The notes under the pieces are model-generated. The model worked only from the letters and a program-made list of their open reading frames with translations. It was not told where the DNA came from and did no database searches. A DNA stretch of 64,000 bases from Metabacillus halosaccharovorans. Lineage in GTDB: Bacteria > Bacillota > Bacilli > Bacillales > Bacillaceae. This document shows, piece after piece, positions 26,725 through 34,607 of this stretch (its first letter is position 1; each line of letters starts with the position of its first letter). The stretch spans positions 806,001 to 870,000 of the forward strand of contig NZ_KV917372.1 of the NCBI RefSeq assembly GCF_002019635.1, read 5' to 3'. The translations under genes and the position numbers were made by a program.

Positions 26725-27603
26725 TTACCCTAAATTATTTTGGATAACATTCATTAATTCGCTACGTTCTGAACTTGTTAATGGTAATAGAGGAAGACGG
26801 ACTGATCCGACGTCCAACCCTTTAAACTGTAATGCTGTTTTTACTGGGCCAGGGTTTGGTGAAGTAAACAACTGCTTCATAATTGGTAATAACTTACGAT
26901 GTTGTTCTGCTGCAGCTACAGTTTCACCAGATAGAAAGGAATTTATCATAGCTTGCATTTCATTCCCGATAATATGAGAAGCTACAGAAACAATTCCATC
27001 AGCTCCTATTGCAAGAGCCGGTATAGTTAACGCATCATCGCCTGAGTAAACAGCAAAATCTTCTTTTGTATTTGAGATAATTTCAGCCATGGCTTCCAAG
27101 TTTCCACTTGCCTCTTTTACTGCAACAACATTAGGAAACTCAGCTAAACGAATGATTGTATCTACTGACATGTTGATAACACTTCTACCTGGAATGTTGT
27201 ATAACATTACCGGTAATGAAGTTGATTCTATTATTGCTTTAAAATGTTGATACAACCCTTCTTGACTTGGCTTATTATAATATGGCACTACAAGCATTAT
27301 GGCATCAACACCAGCTTCTTCTGCTTGTTTTGTCAATTTTATTGAAGCTGCTGTGTTATTACTACCTGTTCCCGCAACAACAGGGACTCTACCATTTACT
27401 TCTTTCACGGTATGTTTGATAAGAGCAATTTTCTCCTCATTACTTAATGTTGGAGATTCCCCTGTTGTCCCTGTGACTACTAATGAATCTGATCCATGAT
27501 TAATGAGATAGTCAATTAACATAGTCGTTTTTTGAAAATCAATGTTATTATTTTTATCGAATGGGGTTATCATTGCTGTAGAAACTTTTCCAAAATGACT
27601 CAT
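26725..27603 (-). CDS. dapA: 4-hydroxy-tetrahydrodipicolinate synthase
   Basis: Condenses aspartate semialdehyde with pyruvate, the first committed step to diaminopimelate and lysine. Its product is also the direct substrate of dipicolinate synthase in sporulation. The 292-residue protein shows TGTTGESPTL (44-53), Tyr135 in YNIPGR and the Schiff-base Lys163 in VKEASG. The ATG was chosen because AAAGGAGTGA lies 9 nt away; an in-frame GTG 12 nt upstream overlaps this site. It is the last gene of the group with dapG, asd and dpaA/B, and a strong terminator follows. No lysine-binding site can be judged from sequence. Confidence 0.97.
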   Translation of the reverse strand: MSHFGKVSTAMITPFDKNNNIDFQKTTMLIDYLINHGSDSLVVTGTTGESPTLSNEEKIALIKHTVKEVNGRVPVVAGTGSNNTAASIKLTKQAEEAGVDAIMLVVPYYNKPSQEGLYQHFKAIIESTSLPVMLYNIPGRSVINMSVDTIIRLAEFPNVVAVKEASGNLEAMAEIISNTKEDFAVYSGDDALTIPALAIGADGIVSVASHIIGNEMQAMINSFLSGETVAAAEQHRKLLPIMKQLFTSPNPGPVKTALQFKGLDVGSVRLPLLPLTSSERSELMNVIQNNLG

Positions 27604-27709
27604 TATTACCTTCACTCCTTTTGCTGCACTTTGTAACTAGATGCTATCTTACTTATTCATATAATGTAAAGTAAGATTTCTATTTTTTATGTTAGAAAAT
27701 CATTTATCT

Positions 27710-28927
27710 CTATTTTGATAGATCAAAGGCTTCATGTAAAGCATTAACCGCTTTATTCATATCATCCTCTTTGACAAGCACCCAAATTGTTGTATGACTA
27801 TCAGCTGATTGAAGGATTTGTATCCCTTTTTCAGACAGAGCCGTTACAATTTTGGATGTTACTCCCGGAACTCCCATAATTCCTGCACCTACTGCAGAGA
27901 CCTTCGCACACTGTCTTGTAATTGTCGGTTCATATCCGAGATTCTGTAAAACTTCAACAGCTCTGGATGTTACTTGATCTGTTACAGTATAGATAACTGA
28001 CTTAGGGGTGATATTGAAAAAATCAACACTTATCCCTTCCATTGCCATTGCTTTAAATACTTCAGTCTGTACACTATACTGTCCTTCTTTTGCGGTTACT
28101 TTTATTTGTGTTACATTTGAGACATGGGCAATTCCCGTGATCAATCTCTCGTGAACATCACTGCCCTTTTTATCAGTTTGATTAGAAGAGACTAAAGTAC
28201 CTGGTAATTTAGAGTAAGTTGATCTTACCCGAATTGGTACTTCAGCCTGCATTGCAATCTCTACTGCTCGGGGATGTATTACCTTTGCTCCCTGATAGGC
28301 AAGGTTGACAATTTCTGTATACGTTACCTTAGATAAAGATTTTGCATTTTCTACAATTCTTGGATCTGCAGTCATAACACCTTCTACATCTGTAAAAATA
28401 TCTACAAACTCAGCGCCAACCGCTGCACCAATAGCTGCTGCAGAAGTATCACTGCCTCCTCTACCGATTGTTGTCATATCGCCATTTGTTACAGAAGCGC
28501 CCTGAAATCCGGCAACAACAACTACATCATGTTGGGAAAGAGTTTCTACCAAACGTTCACATTTCATCTCTAAAATTTTTGCATTCGTATGCTCATCATT
28601 TGTTACAAAACCTGCTTGAGCACCTGTTAATGATGTTGCTTTAATATTATTATCATTTAATAAACTAGAAAATACGATAGACGAAATAACTTCTCCACAT
28701 GAGAGAAGCATGTCTTGTTCTCTATTAGAAATATTACTCAACTCACCATATACCAAGCTTAATAACGTGTCAGTTGCGTATGGGTCACCGCTCCGTCCCA
28801 TTGCTGAGACAACAGCAATAACTTTATATCCTTCTTTTATCGCATCCTGTATATGACCAAGTGCCATTTTTCGTCCGCGATCATCTTTTACAGATGTTCC
28901 GCCAAATTTTTGAACAATAATTTTCAA
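27710..28927 (-). CDS. dapG: Aspartokinase I (DapG type)
   Basis: Phosphorylates aspartate at the start of the aspartate pathway. The 405-residue sequence has the kinase signature VQKFGGTSVKD at 4-14, the active-site region VVVAGFQGA and TTIGRGGSDTSAAAIGA near 140-175, and two C-terminal ACT domains (about 255-405) which in the DapG isozyme respond to diaminopimelate. The TTG start has AGAGGTG 6 nt upstream and gives the family N-terminus and length; the frame is open 51 nt further but lacks a binding site. It lies between asd and dapA, with a stable hairpin in the 69-nt gap after asd. As usual for class I isozymes an internal small-subunit start may exist. Confidence 0.95.
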   Translation of the reverse strand: MKIIVQKFGGTSVKDDRGRKMALGHIQDAIKEGYKVIAVVSAMGRSGDPYATDTLLSLVYGELSNISNREQDMLLSCGEVISSIVFSSLLNDNNIKATSLTGAQAGFVTNDEHTNAKILEMKCERLVETLSQHDVVVVAGFQGASVTNGDMTTIGRGGSDTSAAAIGAAVGAEFVDIFTDVEGVMTADPRIVENAKSLSKVTYTEIVNLAYQGAKVIHPRAVEIAMQAEVPIRVRSTYSKLPGTLVSSNQTDKKGSDVHERLITGIAHVSNVTQIKVTAKEGQYSVQTEVFKAMAMEGISVDFFNITPKSVIYTVTDQVTSRAVEVLQNLGYEPTITRQCAKVSAVGAGIMGVPGVTSKIVTALSEKGIQILQSADSHTTIWVLVKEDDMNKAVNALHEAFDLSK

Positions 28928-28955
28928 TGTTAACACCTCTACTATAGACGTGAGA

Positions 28956-28987
28956 GAAGAGAGCTGGTGATATACCATGCTCTCTTC
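28956..28987 (-). other. Stable hairpin between asd and dapG
   Basis: GAAGAGAGC and GCTCTCTTC form a perfect 9-bp stem. Inside it, TGGT and ACCA extend the pairing with a 5-nt loop. There is no T tract, so it is not a standard terminator. It ends about 28 nt before the dapG start and may be an mRNA stabiliser, a processing site or an attenuator. Confidence 0.5.
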
Positions 28988-28996
28988 TTCAAAGAG

Positions 28997-30040
28997 TTAA
29001 ACTAGTTGTAATTTCACTAAACTTTCAGCGATTTGAACCGAATTCCATGCAGCACCCTTTAATAGGTTGTCAGAAACAATCCACATGTGGAAACCATTAT
29101 CACGGTCTAAATCTTTACGGATTCTTCCAACAAATACATCATTTTTACCTACACAGTTAGCCGGCATTGGATAAATTTGTTGTGATGGATCATCTTGCAA
29201 TGTAATTCCATCAGATTCTTTTAATAATTCTTTTACTTGTTGAGCAGAAACACCTTCAGCATCTACTTCAATATACACCGATTCAGAATGACCTGTTTCA
29301 ACTGGTAAACGAACACAAGTTGCTGCAACATGAAGTTCAGGCATACTCATTATTTTTTTCGTTTCGTTAATCATTTTCATTTCTTCAAAAGTATATCCAT
29401 TATCTTGGAATTTATCAATTTGAGGAACTGCATTAAATGCGATTTGATAATGTTTTTCGTCACCCTTTACAGGAAGAATTTCAGGTGTGAAATCATCACC
29501 ATTTAATATCGCTTTTGCTTGTTCCTTCAACTCATTAATTGCAGCTGCTCCTGCACCTGAAACTGCTTGGTACGTAGAAACAATTACTTTGTTTAGGCCG
29601 AATTGATGACGGATAGGCTCAAGAGCCACAACCATCTGTATTGTTGAACAGTTTGGATTTGCAATGATACCTTTATGTGATTTTAATGCTTCTTCATTCA
29701 CTTCAGGAACAACTAATGGAACATTCTCATCCATGCGGTATGCACTTGTATTGTCTACAACAATTGCCCCACGCTTTACTGCTTCTGGAGCAAGTTGTTT
29801 TGACACACTTCCACCCGCTGAGAATAGCGCAATTTGAACACCTTCAAAACTTTCAGGAGTTGCTGTTTCGACAATATATTCTTCATCTCTGAACATTACT
29901 TTTTTTCCTGCTGAACGCTCAGAAGAAAGCAAAGTTAATTTAGAAATTGGAAAATTACGTTGTTCTAATGTGTGAAGCATTTGTTGCCCCACAGCCCCTG
30001 TTGCTCCGACTACTGCTACATGATAACCTTTTGCTTCCAT
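28997..30040 (-). CDS. asd: Aspartate-semialdehyde dehydrogenase
   Basis: Reduces aspartyl phosphate to aspartate semialdehyde, supplying DapA and the homoserine branch. In 347 residues it has the NADP site [12 protein letters not shown] (10-21), SAGGSVSK near 74, the catalytic Cys131 in NPNCSTIQM, and the C-terminal His region [14 protein letters not shown] near 245. The ATG lies 124 nt after dpaB, which suggests that a vegetative promoter could exist in that gap in addition to read-through from the sporulation promoter of dpaA; I could not identify a convincing one. Confidence 0.97.
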   Translation of the reverse strand: MEAKGYHVAVVGATGAVGQQMLHTLEQRNFPISKLTLLSSERSAGKKVMFRDEEYIVETATPESFEGVQIALFSAGGSVSKQLAPEAVKRGAIVVDNTSAYRMDENVPLVVPEVNEEALKSHKGIIANPNCSTIQMVVALEPIRHQFGLNKVIVSTYQAVSGAGAAAINELKEQAKAILNGDDFTPEILPVKGDEKHYQIAFNAVPQIDKFQDNGYTFEEMKMINETKKIMSMPELHVAATCVRLPVETGHSESVYIEVDAEGVSAQQVKELLKESDGITLQDDPSQQIYPMPANCVGKNDVFVGRIRKDLDRDNGFHMWIVSDNLLKGAAWNSVQIAESLVKLQLV

Positions 30041-30164
30041 TAAACACTAGCTCCTTCCAGCTATATTTATTTTAAAAATACAGCTACAAATCTTTTACGT
30101 ACTATTCTATCACAATAATTGTCGAATGGATGAAAAAATTTGATTCTTTGATTGAATTATGAAA

Positions 30165-30767
30165 TTATTCTTCTAAATCTCGAAATTTCTCAACAACAAC
30201 CGGTTGATATTGTTTTCCTTCTAATGCAGCTAATACAGTATCAAGTAATGCTTCCATTCTTGCAACCATTGAATTTGGTTTTTTATCAGGTGCATCCTGG
30301 CCAAATGGAATAAAATATATATCTTTTGTTGCCATTAACCTCATAAGGTTTACTCCATTTAAACCCAGTGCATCATTTGTAGAAATGCCTAAAACAACAG
30401 GTCGATGGGTTCTTAAGGTTGCTTTTGCAGCCATCAACACAGGCGAATCAGTGAGTGCATTAGCAAATCTACTCATTGAATTACCTGTTAGTGGAGCGAT
30501 CACCATACAATCTAACGGAAGTTTAGGTCCTAGTGGTTCTGCTGCAACAATAGAGTCGATCACTTTGTTTCCAGTTAATTCCTCTATTTTTTCAACCCAT
30601 TCTCCCGCTTTTCCAAAACGAGTTGTTGTGTTCTTCATTGTAAATGTGACGACCGGGATAACATCTGCTCCCTCATCTAATAATGATTTGATTTGTGGAT
30701 ACACTTCCTCATATGTGCAATGAGAACCCGTAATACCAAATCCAATCCGCTTACCTTCTAATTTCAT
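30165..30767 (-). CDS. dpaB: Dipicolinate synthase subunit B
   Basis: A 200-residue flavoprotein-fold subunit of dipicolinate synthase. With DpaA it converts the DapA product into dipicolinic acid, which is accumulated with calcium in the spore core. The N-terminus KRIGFGITGSHCTYEEVYPQ matches the family, as does the central VIAPLTGNSMSRFANALTDS near 91-110. The ATG overlaps the stop of dpaA by 4 nt (ATGA), with AAAGGGG upstream, so the two subunits are made together. Expected to be active only in the mother cell. Confidence 0.96.
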   Translation of the reverse strand: MKLEGKRIGFGITGSHCTYEEVYPQIKSLLDEGADVIPVVTFTMKNTTTRFGKAGEWVEKIEELTGNKVIDSIVAAEPLGPKLPLDCMVIAPLTGNSMSRFANALTDSPVLMAAKATLRTHRPVVLGISTNDALGLNGVNLMRLMATKDIYFIPFGQDAPDKKPNSMVARMEALLDTVLAALEGKQYQPVVVEKFRDLEE

Positions 30768-31666
30768 GAAGATAACCCCTTTCCATCTATCTTTAACTCA
30801 TTTAATAGCTGTGTTAATACATTCGCTACAATTTGCCCGGCTGTTTTTGGTGCCACTATGCCCGGTAATCCTGGAGCTAATAGTGCTTTAATCCCTCTTT
30901 TCTCAGCGTATCGAAAATCGGTTCCTCCTGGTTTTGAAGCAAGATCGACAATTAATGTATGTGCCGGCATATTAGAAATCACCTTAGCTGTTACGATCAT
31001 AGCTGGGATTGTATTTATACACACATCGATGTCTGTTACCTTATCCTCAAGATGATCAATATGAAAAGGCTCAAGGCCCATTTCAGTAATCCTGGCTAAG
31101 TCTGCCGTATCTCTCGCACCTACTTTAACTTTCGCTCCTAGTGCAGAGAATGTTCTTGCCACACTCATTCCTACTCTTCCTAACCCTAATACAGCAACAG
31201 TTGAGCCATGTATCGTTATATCGGTATGTTGGATGACCATCATGAGCGTTCCTTCAACTGTTGGAATTGAATTGTAGATTGCCACATCATCCCTTTTAAA
31301 AAGTTGAACTAATTTTTTATTTGTCGATTGAACGAGATTATCTAAATATGCATTTGAAATACCTGAATAAATGGTACAATGAGAAGGTGTTTGATTAATT
31401 AACTCTTCAGTTAAAATAACCTCTTCATTTGAAAAAACAGTTTCTACAATCCCCTCTTGATTCGTACCAGGGATAGGCAAAATAATCGCATCTATTTCTT
31501 GAAATGGAACCTCATCCATCTTGACTTTTGTTGCACCAGTAAAGCCATGGTCCAGTTGGTCAAAACCAATGAGAAAAAGCTTTGTATCAAGTTCAGTTAA
31601 TTTACGGATAACTTCTAGCTGTCTGGCATCACCACCGATTACAGCTACATTTAATCCTGTTAACAT
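30764..31666 (-). CDS. dpaA: Dipicolinate synthase subunit A
   Basis: A 300-residue dehydrogenase-like subunit of dipicolinate synthase. An N-terminal domain starting LNVAVIGGDARQLEVIRKL is followed by a second NAD(P)-binding fold with GLGRVGMSVART at about 157-168. It is the first gene of the dpaA-dpaB-asd-dapG-dapA series, so transcription from its promoter would raise supply of its own precursor. A sigma-K-like promoter lies about 72 nt upstream of the start codon. The ATG follows AGAAGGTGA at 9 nt. Dipicolinate synthesis in B. subtilis is known to be mother-cell specific. Confidence 0.96.
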   Translation of the reverse strand: MLTGLNVAVIGGDARQLEVIRKLTELDTKLFLIGFDQLDHGFTGATKVKMDEVPFQEIDAIILPIPGTNQEGIVETVFSNEEVILTEELINQTPSHCTIYSGISNAYLDNLVQSTNKKLVQLFKRDDVAIYNSIPTVEGTLMMVIQHTDITIHGSTVAVLGLGRVGMSVARTFSALGAKVKVGARDTADLARITEMGLEPFHIDHLEDKVTDIDVCINTIPAMIVTAKVISNMPAHTLIVDLASKPGGTDFRYAEKRGIKALLAPGLPGIVAPKTAGQIVANVLTQLLNELKIDGKGLSS

Positions 31667-31737
31667 ATTGTATGTTCACCTTCTTTTGCTTGTGTTTCTG
31701 TTATAGTTCCTTGAGATCCTAGGATAACTTACTTCAA

Positions 31738-31765
31738 CATACTATGTAGAAATCGACATATGGGT
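31738..31765 (-). promoter_or_regulatory. Candidate sigma-K promoter of dpaA
   Basis: On the minus strand ACC (31763-31765) is followed after exactly 16 nt by CATAGTATG (31738-31746). The sigma-K consensus is AC, N16-17, CATAnnnTA; only the last base differs. The predicted start of transcription is near 31730. A perfect 10-bp palindrome, ATCCTAGGAT (31716-31725), lies just downstream of it. Sigma-K control of spoVF is established in B. subtilis; the site here is inferred. Confidence 0.65.
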
Positions 31766-31835
31766 GAATAAACAGATGAATAAAAAGAAAGAGGATACAT
31801 ATTAAATGGGAGTGATTGAACCTGCAGTTTTATCC

Positions 31836-31868
31836 AAAAAAAAATCGATTGGCCAAATGCCAATCGAA
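31836..31868 (-). terminator. ymxH intrinsic terminator
   Basis: TCGATTGGC pairs with GCCAATCGA around a short loop and is followed by T8 or more on the minus strand, 10 nt after the ymxH stop codon. Confidence 0.93.
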
Positions 31869-31877
31869 GAAGTGTAG

Positions 31878-32138
31878 TTATGATTCGATTTTATCAATTT
31901 GTTCATCAGGTATATCAAGAATGATCATATCTGTTCCTATCTTTTTAATATGATGCCATGGAACCCGTATCTCTTGGCCCTGTTTTCTTAAACCAAACCA
32001 TTTTAACGAAGGGATGATTAGTGTTGTAATTTGTCCCGTTTGTTCATTAATCTCCAAATCAGTTTGACCAAGAACACCTAATCGTTCTGCACGTTTCACA
32101 TCAACAATTTCTTTTCCGGATAGTTCACTAAGTCTCAT
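31878..32138 (-). CDS. ymxH: YlmC/YmxH-family PRC-barrel sporulation protein
   Basis: An 86-residue PRC-barrel protein of the YlmC/YmxH family, associated with sporulation in Bacillus and of unknown molecular function. The N-terminus MRLSELSGKEIVDVKRAERLG is the family hallmark, given here in part: SELSGKEIVDV. The second ATG is chosen because AAGGAGG lies 7 nt from it and only 2 nt from the first. It follows mlpA by 89 nt with the mlpA terminator between them, and ends in one of the strongest terminators in the window, so it is probably monocistronic. Confidence 0.9.
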   Translation of the reverse strand: MRLSELSGKEIVDVKRAERLGVLGQTDLEINEQTGQITTLIIPSLKWFGLRKQGQEIRVPWHHIKKIGTDMIILDIPDEQIDKIES

Positions 32139-32178
32139 GTCCATTCCTCCTTACTACTATCTTATCAATTAACCTCAT

Positions 32179-32222
32179 AAAAAAATGCCTACAATTTATA
32201 AGAAAAATAAATCGTAGGCATC
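32179..32222 (-). terminator. mlpA intrinsic terminator
   Basis: ATGCCTACGATTTAT and ATAAATTGTAGGCAT form a 15-bp stem with one G-U pair, a 7-nt loop and a T7 tract, directly after the mlpA stop codon. Confidence 0.93.
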
Positions 32223-32227
32223 TTTAA

Positions 32228-33469
32228 TTAGGATTGAAGTTTTTTTGGTAAAGTACCTTCAGGACTAATAAGAGCAACTGAATAAGTGTCAGTGAATACC
32301 TGATTAGCAAGTGTATTCACACTTTCTTCACTTACTTCATTTACTTTTTCAATAATTGAATCTAATGAGCGGTGATAACCAAGTAAAAGCTCATTTTTCC
32401 CATTTCGGCTCATTCGGCTGTTCGTGCTTTCCAAACTTAGCATAAGACTACCCTTCATTTGCTCTTTACTATTAGCTAATTCTTTTGCAGTAATACCTTC
32501 TGCTTTTAACGTCGCTAATGTTTCCTGAATCGTATCAAACAAGAGATTAAGTTGCTTACTTCCTGTACCGCCATAGATAGTAAGAAGACCGTTATCTTCG
32601 TATGAAGAGTGGTATGAGAAAACAGAGTATGCAAGACCTTTTTGTTCACGAACATCTTGGAACAAACGGCTACTCATACTTCCACCCAAAATATTGTTTA
32701 GTACGATTAAACTATAAATATCATCATGGCCCACTTCAAGACCGTTAAATCCTATACATAGATGAGCTTGTTCTGTATCTTTTTGTCTAGCCAGTTTTTC
32801 GTCATGAAAGCTTGGTTTTTCAAATTCACGTTTCAATGAATTTGTTTCATATGAACCAAAGAGTTTTTCAACTTCTTTAATAAAGCCTTCTGTCACGTTT
32901 CCGGCTACAGATACGACCACATTTTCGGGAGTGTAGTGATTGTTCATGTACTCTCTCAATGTGTCACCATTAAAGGAAGCTAAGGTCTCTTCTGTTCCTA
33001 ATATTGGATATGCTAAAGGATGGCTTCCATATGTAGCTTTGCTTAAAATATCATGAACAATATCATCTGGAGTATCTTCATACATTTTAATCTCTTCATA
33101 TACAACATTCTTTTCTTTTTTTAATTCATCTTCATCAAAAGTTGAGTTAAAAAACATGTCACCTAGTACATCCAGGGCATAGCTGGCATGATCATCTAGT
33201 ACTTTAGCATAGTAACAAGTATATTCTTTTGAAGTAAAGGCATTTACTTGACCACCAATACTATCAAAAGATTCAGCTATTTCTCTTGCCGTTCTAGTTT
33301 TAGTTCCTTTAAAGAACATGTGCTCAAGAAAATGGGATACCCCGTTATTCTCAAGGCTTTCATTTCGAGAACCTGTTCCAATCCATACACCAATTGCAAC
33401 AGATCGAACAGTAGGAATATTTTCTAACACAATTCTTACTCCATTTTGACACGTATATTTTTTGATCAA
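32228..33469 (-). CDS. mlpA: M16 zinc peptidase MlpA (YmxG)
   Basis: A 413-residue processing-peptidase-like M16 protein. The inverted zinc motif HFLEH stands at 46-50 and a downstream acidic ligand in EKNVVYEEIKMYED near 115-128, so it is predicted active. The second half is the usual inactive-type domain (GGSMSSRLFQDVREQKGLAY near 285). The TTG start has AAGGAGG 7 nt upstream. It lies 23 nt after ylxY. In B. subtilis it has been linked to negative effects on extracellular protease expression. It is the third M16 protein in this window, after YmfF and YmfH, but at a separate locus. Confidence 0.94.
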   Translation of the reverse strand: MIKKYTCQNGVRIVLENIPTVRSVAIGVWIGTGSRNESLENNGVSHFLEHMFFKGTKTRTAREIAESFDSIGGQVNAFTSKEYTCYYAKVLDDHASYALDVLGDMFFNSTFDEDELKKEKNVVYEEIKMYEDTPDDIVHDILSKATYGSHPLAYPILGTEETLASFNGDTLREYMNNHYTPENVVVSVAGNVTEGFIKEVEKLFGSYETNSLKREFEKPSFHDEKLARQKDTEQAHLCIGFNGLEVGHDDIYSLIVLNNILGGSMSSRLFQDVREQKGLAYSVFSYHSSYEDNGLLTIYGGTGSKQLNLLFDTIQETLATLKAEGITAKELANSKEQMKGSLMLSLESTNSRMSRNGKNELLLGYHRSLDSIIEKVNEVSEESVNTLANQVFTDTYSVALISPEGTLPKKLQS

Positions 33470-33492
33470 AAGTGTTCCTCCTTCTTAGTTGT

Positions 33493-34470
33493 TTAATTTG
33501 TTTTTGGATTATCTCTAAATAATCGTTCCTCATCAACGAGCATTGACACTGAACCAAAGGAATAACCTTTTTGCTTAATGGACAATATTAATGTTTCTAA
33601 ACTCTCCGATGTTGAAGATGTTGGATGCATTAAAATGAGTGCACCATTATGAACTTTACCCATTACTCGTGAAACTAACACATGTGGTTCTGGACGCTGC
33701 CAATCAATTGTATCCACACTCCACATAACAGTTTTCATTTTCATCTCATCTGCAATTTTTACAACTTCATTTTTAAAACTGCCACTTGGAGGAGCAAACC
33801 AAGTTGGGGTAATATCTGTAACCGATTTTATCACTTCATTCGTTTTTGACAATTGCTCTCTTATTTTATTTGCAGAGAGCTGACTCATATCAGGATGTGT
33901 ATAAGAATGATTTCCTATTTCATGTCCGGCATCAACTATCATCATCGCCATATCAGGGTTTTCTTTCACCCATCTTCCTTCTAGAAAAAAGGTAGCTTTA
34001 ACATGGTATTTATTTAACGTTTCAAGCATGTCAGGAATATATTCATTTCCCCAAGCTACATTAATAATAAAAGATACCATCGGCTTGTCAGGATGACCTC
34101 TATAAATTGGCTCAGCCTTCAAATCCTCAAGGTGTACAGATGGTTTAACTTGTCGATAAACAAGAAGGTTTTCATCAAAAGTGCCCTTCGCCTTCATCTT
34201 TTTATATGACTCATCAATATCAACTTCTAATCCATTATACCCCGGGGTAGATTTCCATACTTTATGTATTTCTGCATTTTGAGCTGGAATACTGTATTCC
34301 TTGGCTTTAGCTGAAATTTCCTCATACAGCTTATCTTGGTGTTTTGCAACTGTCACATCTGCTTTTTTTATTTGATCAAGATAGGATGTGGTAAATGGAT
34401 TTTTAATAAAGCCAATGGCTACAGTTATGATGAAAATAAAACCAACAACTTGAATGATTTTCCTTTGCAT
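33493..34470 (-). CDS. ylxY: YlxY-family polysaccharide deacetylase-like sporulation protein
   Basis: A 325-residue member of the sporulation YlxY family with a NodB/polysaccharide-deacetylase fold. An N-terminal hydrophobic segment (about 6-22) serves as signal anchor. The NodB domain spans about 125-320. Motif 2 is intact as HEIGNHSYTHPDM near 183, but the first motif, which should hold the catalytic and metal Asp residues, reads SFIINVAWGNE near 131-141, with Asn in place of Asp. It may therefore be an inactive glycan-binding relative. The ATG follows AAAGGGGGA. It lies between pnp and mlpA, the conserved order; a terminator after pnp means it likely has its own promoter. Confidence 0.9.
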   Translation of the reverse strand: MQRKIIQVVGFIFIITVAIGFIKNPFTTSYLDQIKKADVTVAKHQDKLYEEISAKAKEYSIPAQNAEIHKVWKSTPGYNGLEVDIDESYKKMKAKGTFDENLLVYRQVKPSVHLEDLKAEPIYRGHPDKPMVSFIINVAWGNEYIPDMLETLNKYHVKATFFLEGRWVKENPDMAMMIVDAGHEIGNHSYTHPDMSQLSANKIREQLSKTNEVIKSVTDITPTWFAPPSGSFKNEVVKIADEMKMKTVMWSVDTIDWQRPEPHVLVSRVMGKVHNGALILMHPTSSTSESLETLILSIKQKGYSFGSVSMLVDEERLFRDNPKTN

Positions 34471-34567
34471 TATGTATCCCCCTTTTTACTAAAAAATATG
34501 TAAAAAGAGGACAAGGTAGAACAAAAATGGTGCTTGTTCCGTAATTGAGTTACAGAAGTATTAAATT

Positions 34568-34597
34568 GAAAAAGAAGCCTGGTTACCCACGGCCTCC
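34568..34597 (-). terminator. pnp terminator
   Basis: AGGCC-G-TGG pairs with CCA-GGCTT around a GTAA loop, with one bulged G, and is followed by TTCTTTTTC. It lies about 12 nt after the pnp stop codon. Confidence 0.75.
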
Positions 34598-34607
34598 TAT
34601 CATGTCA

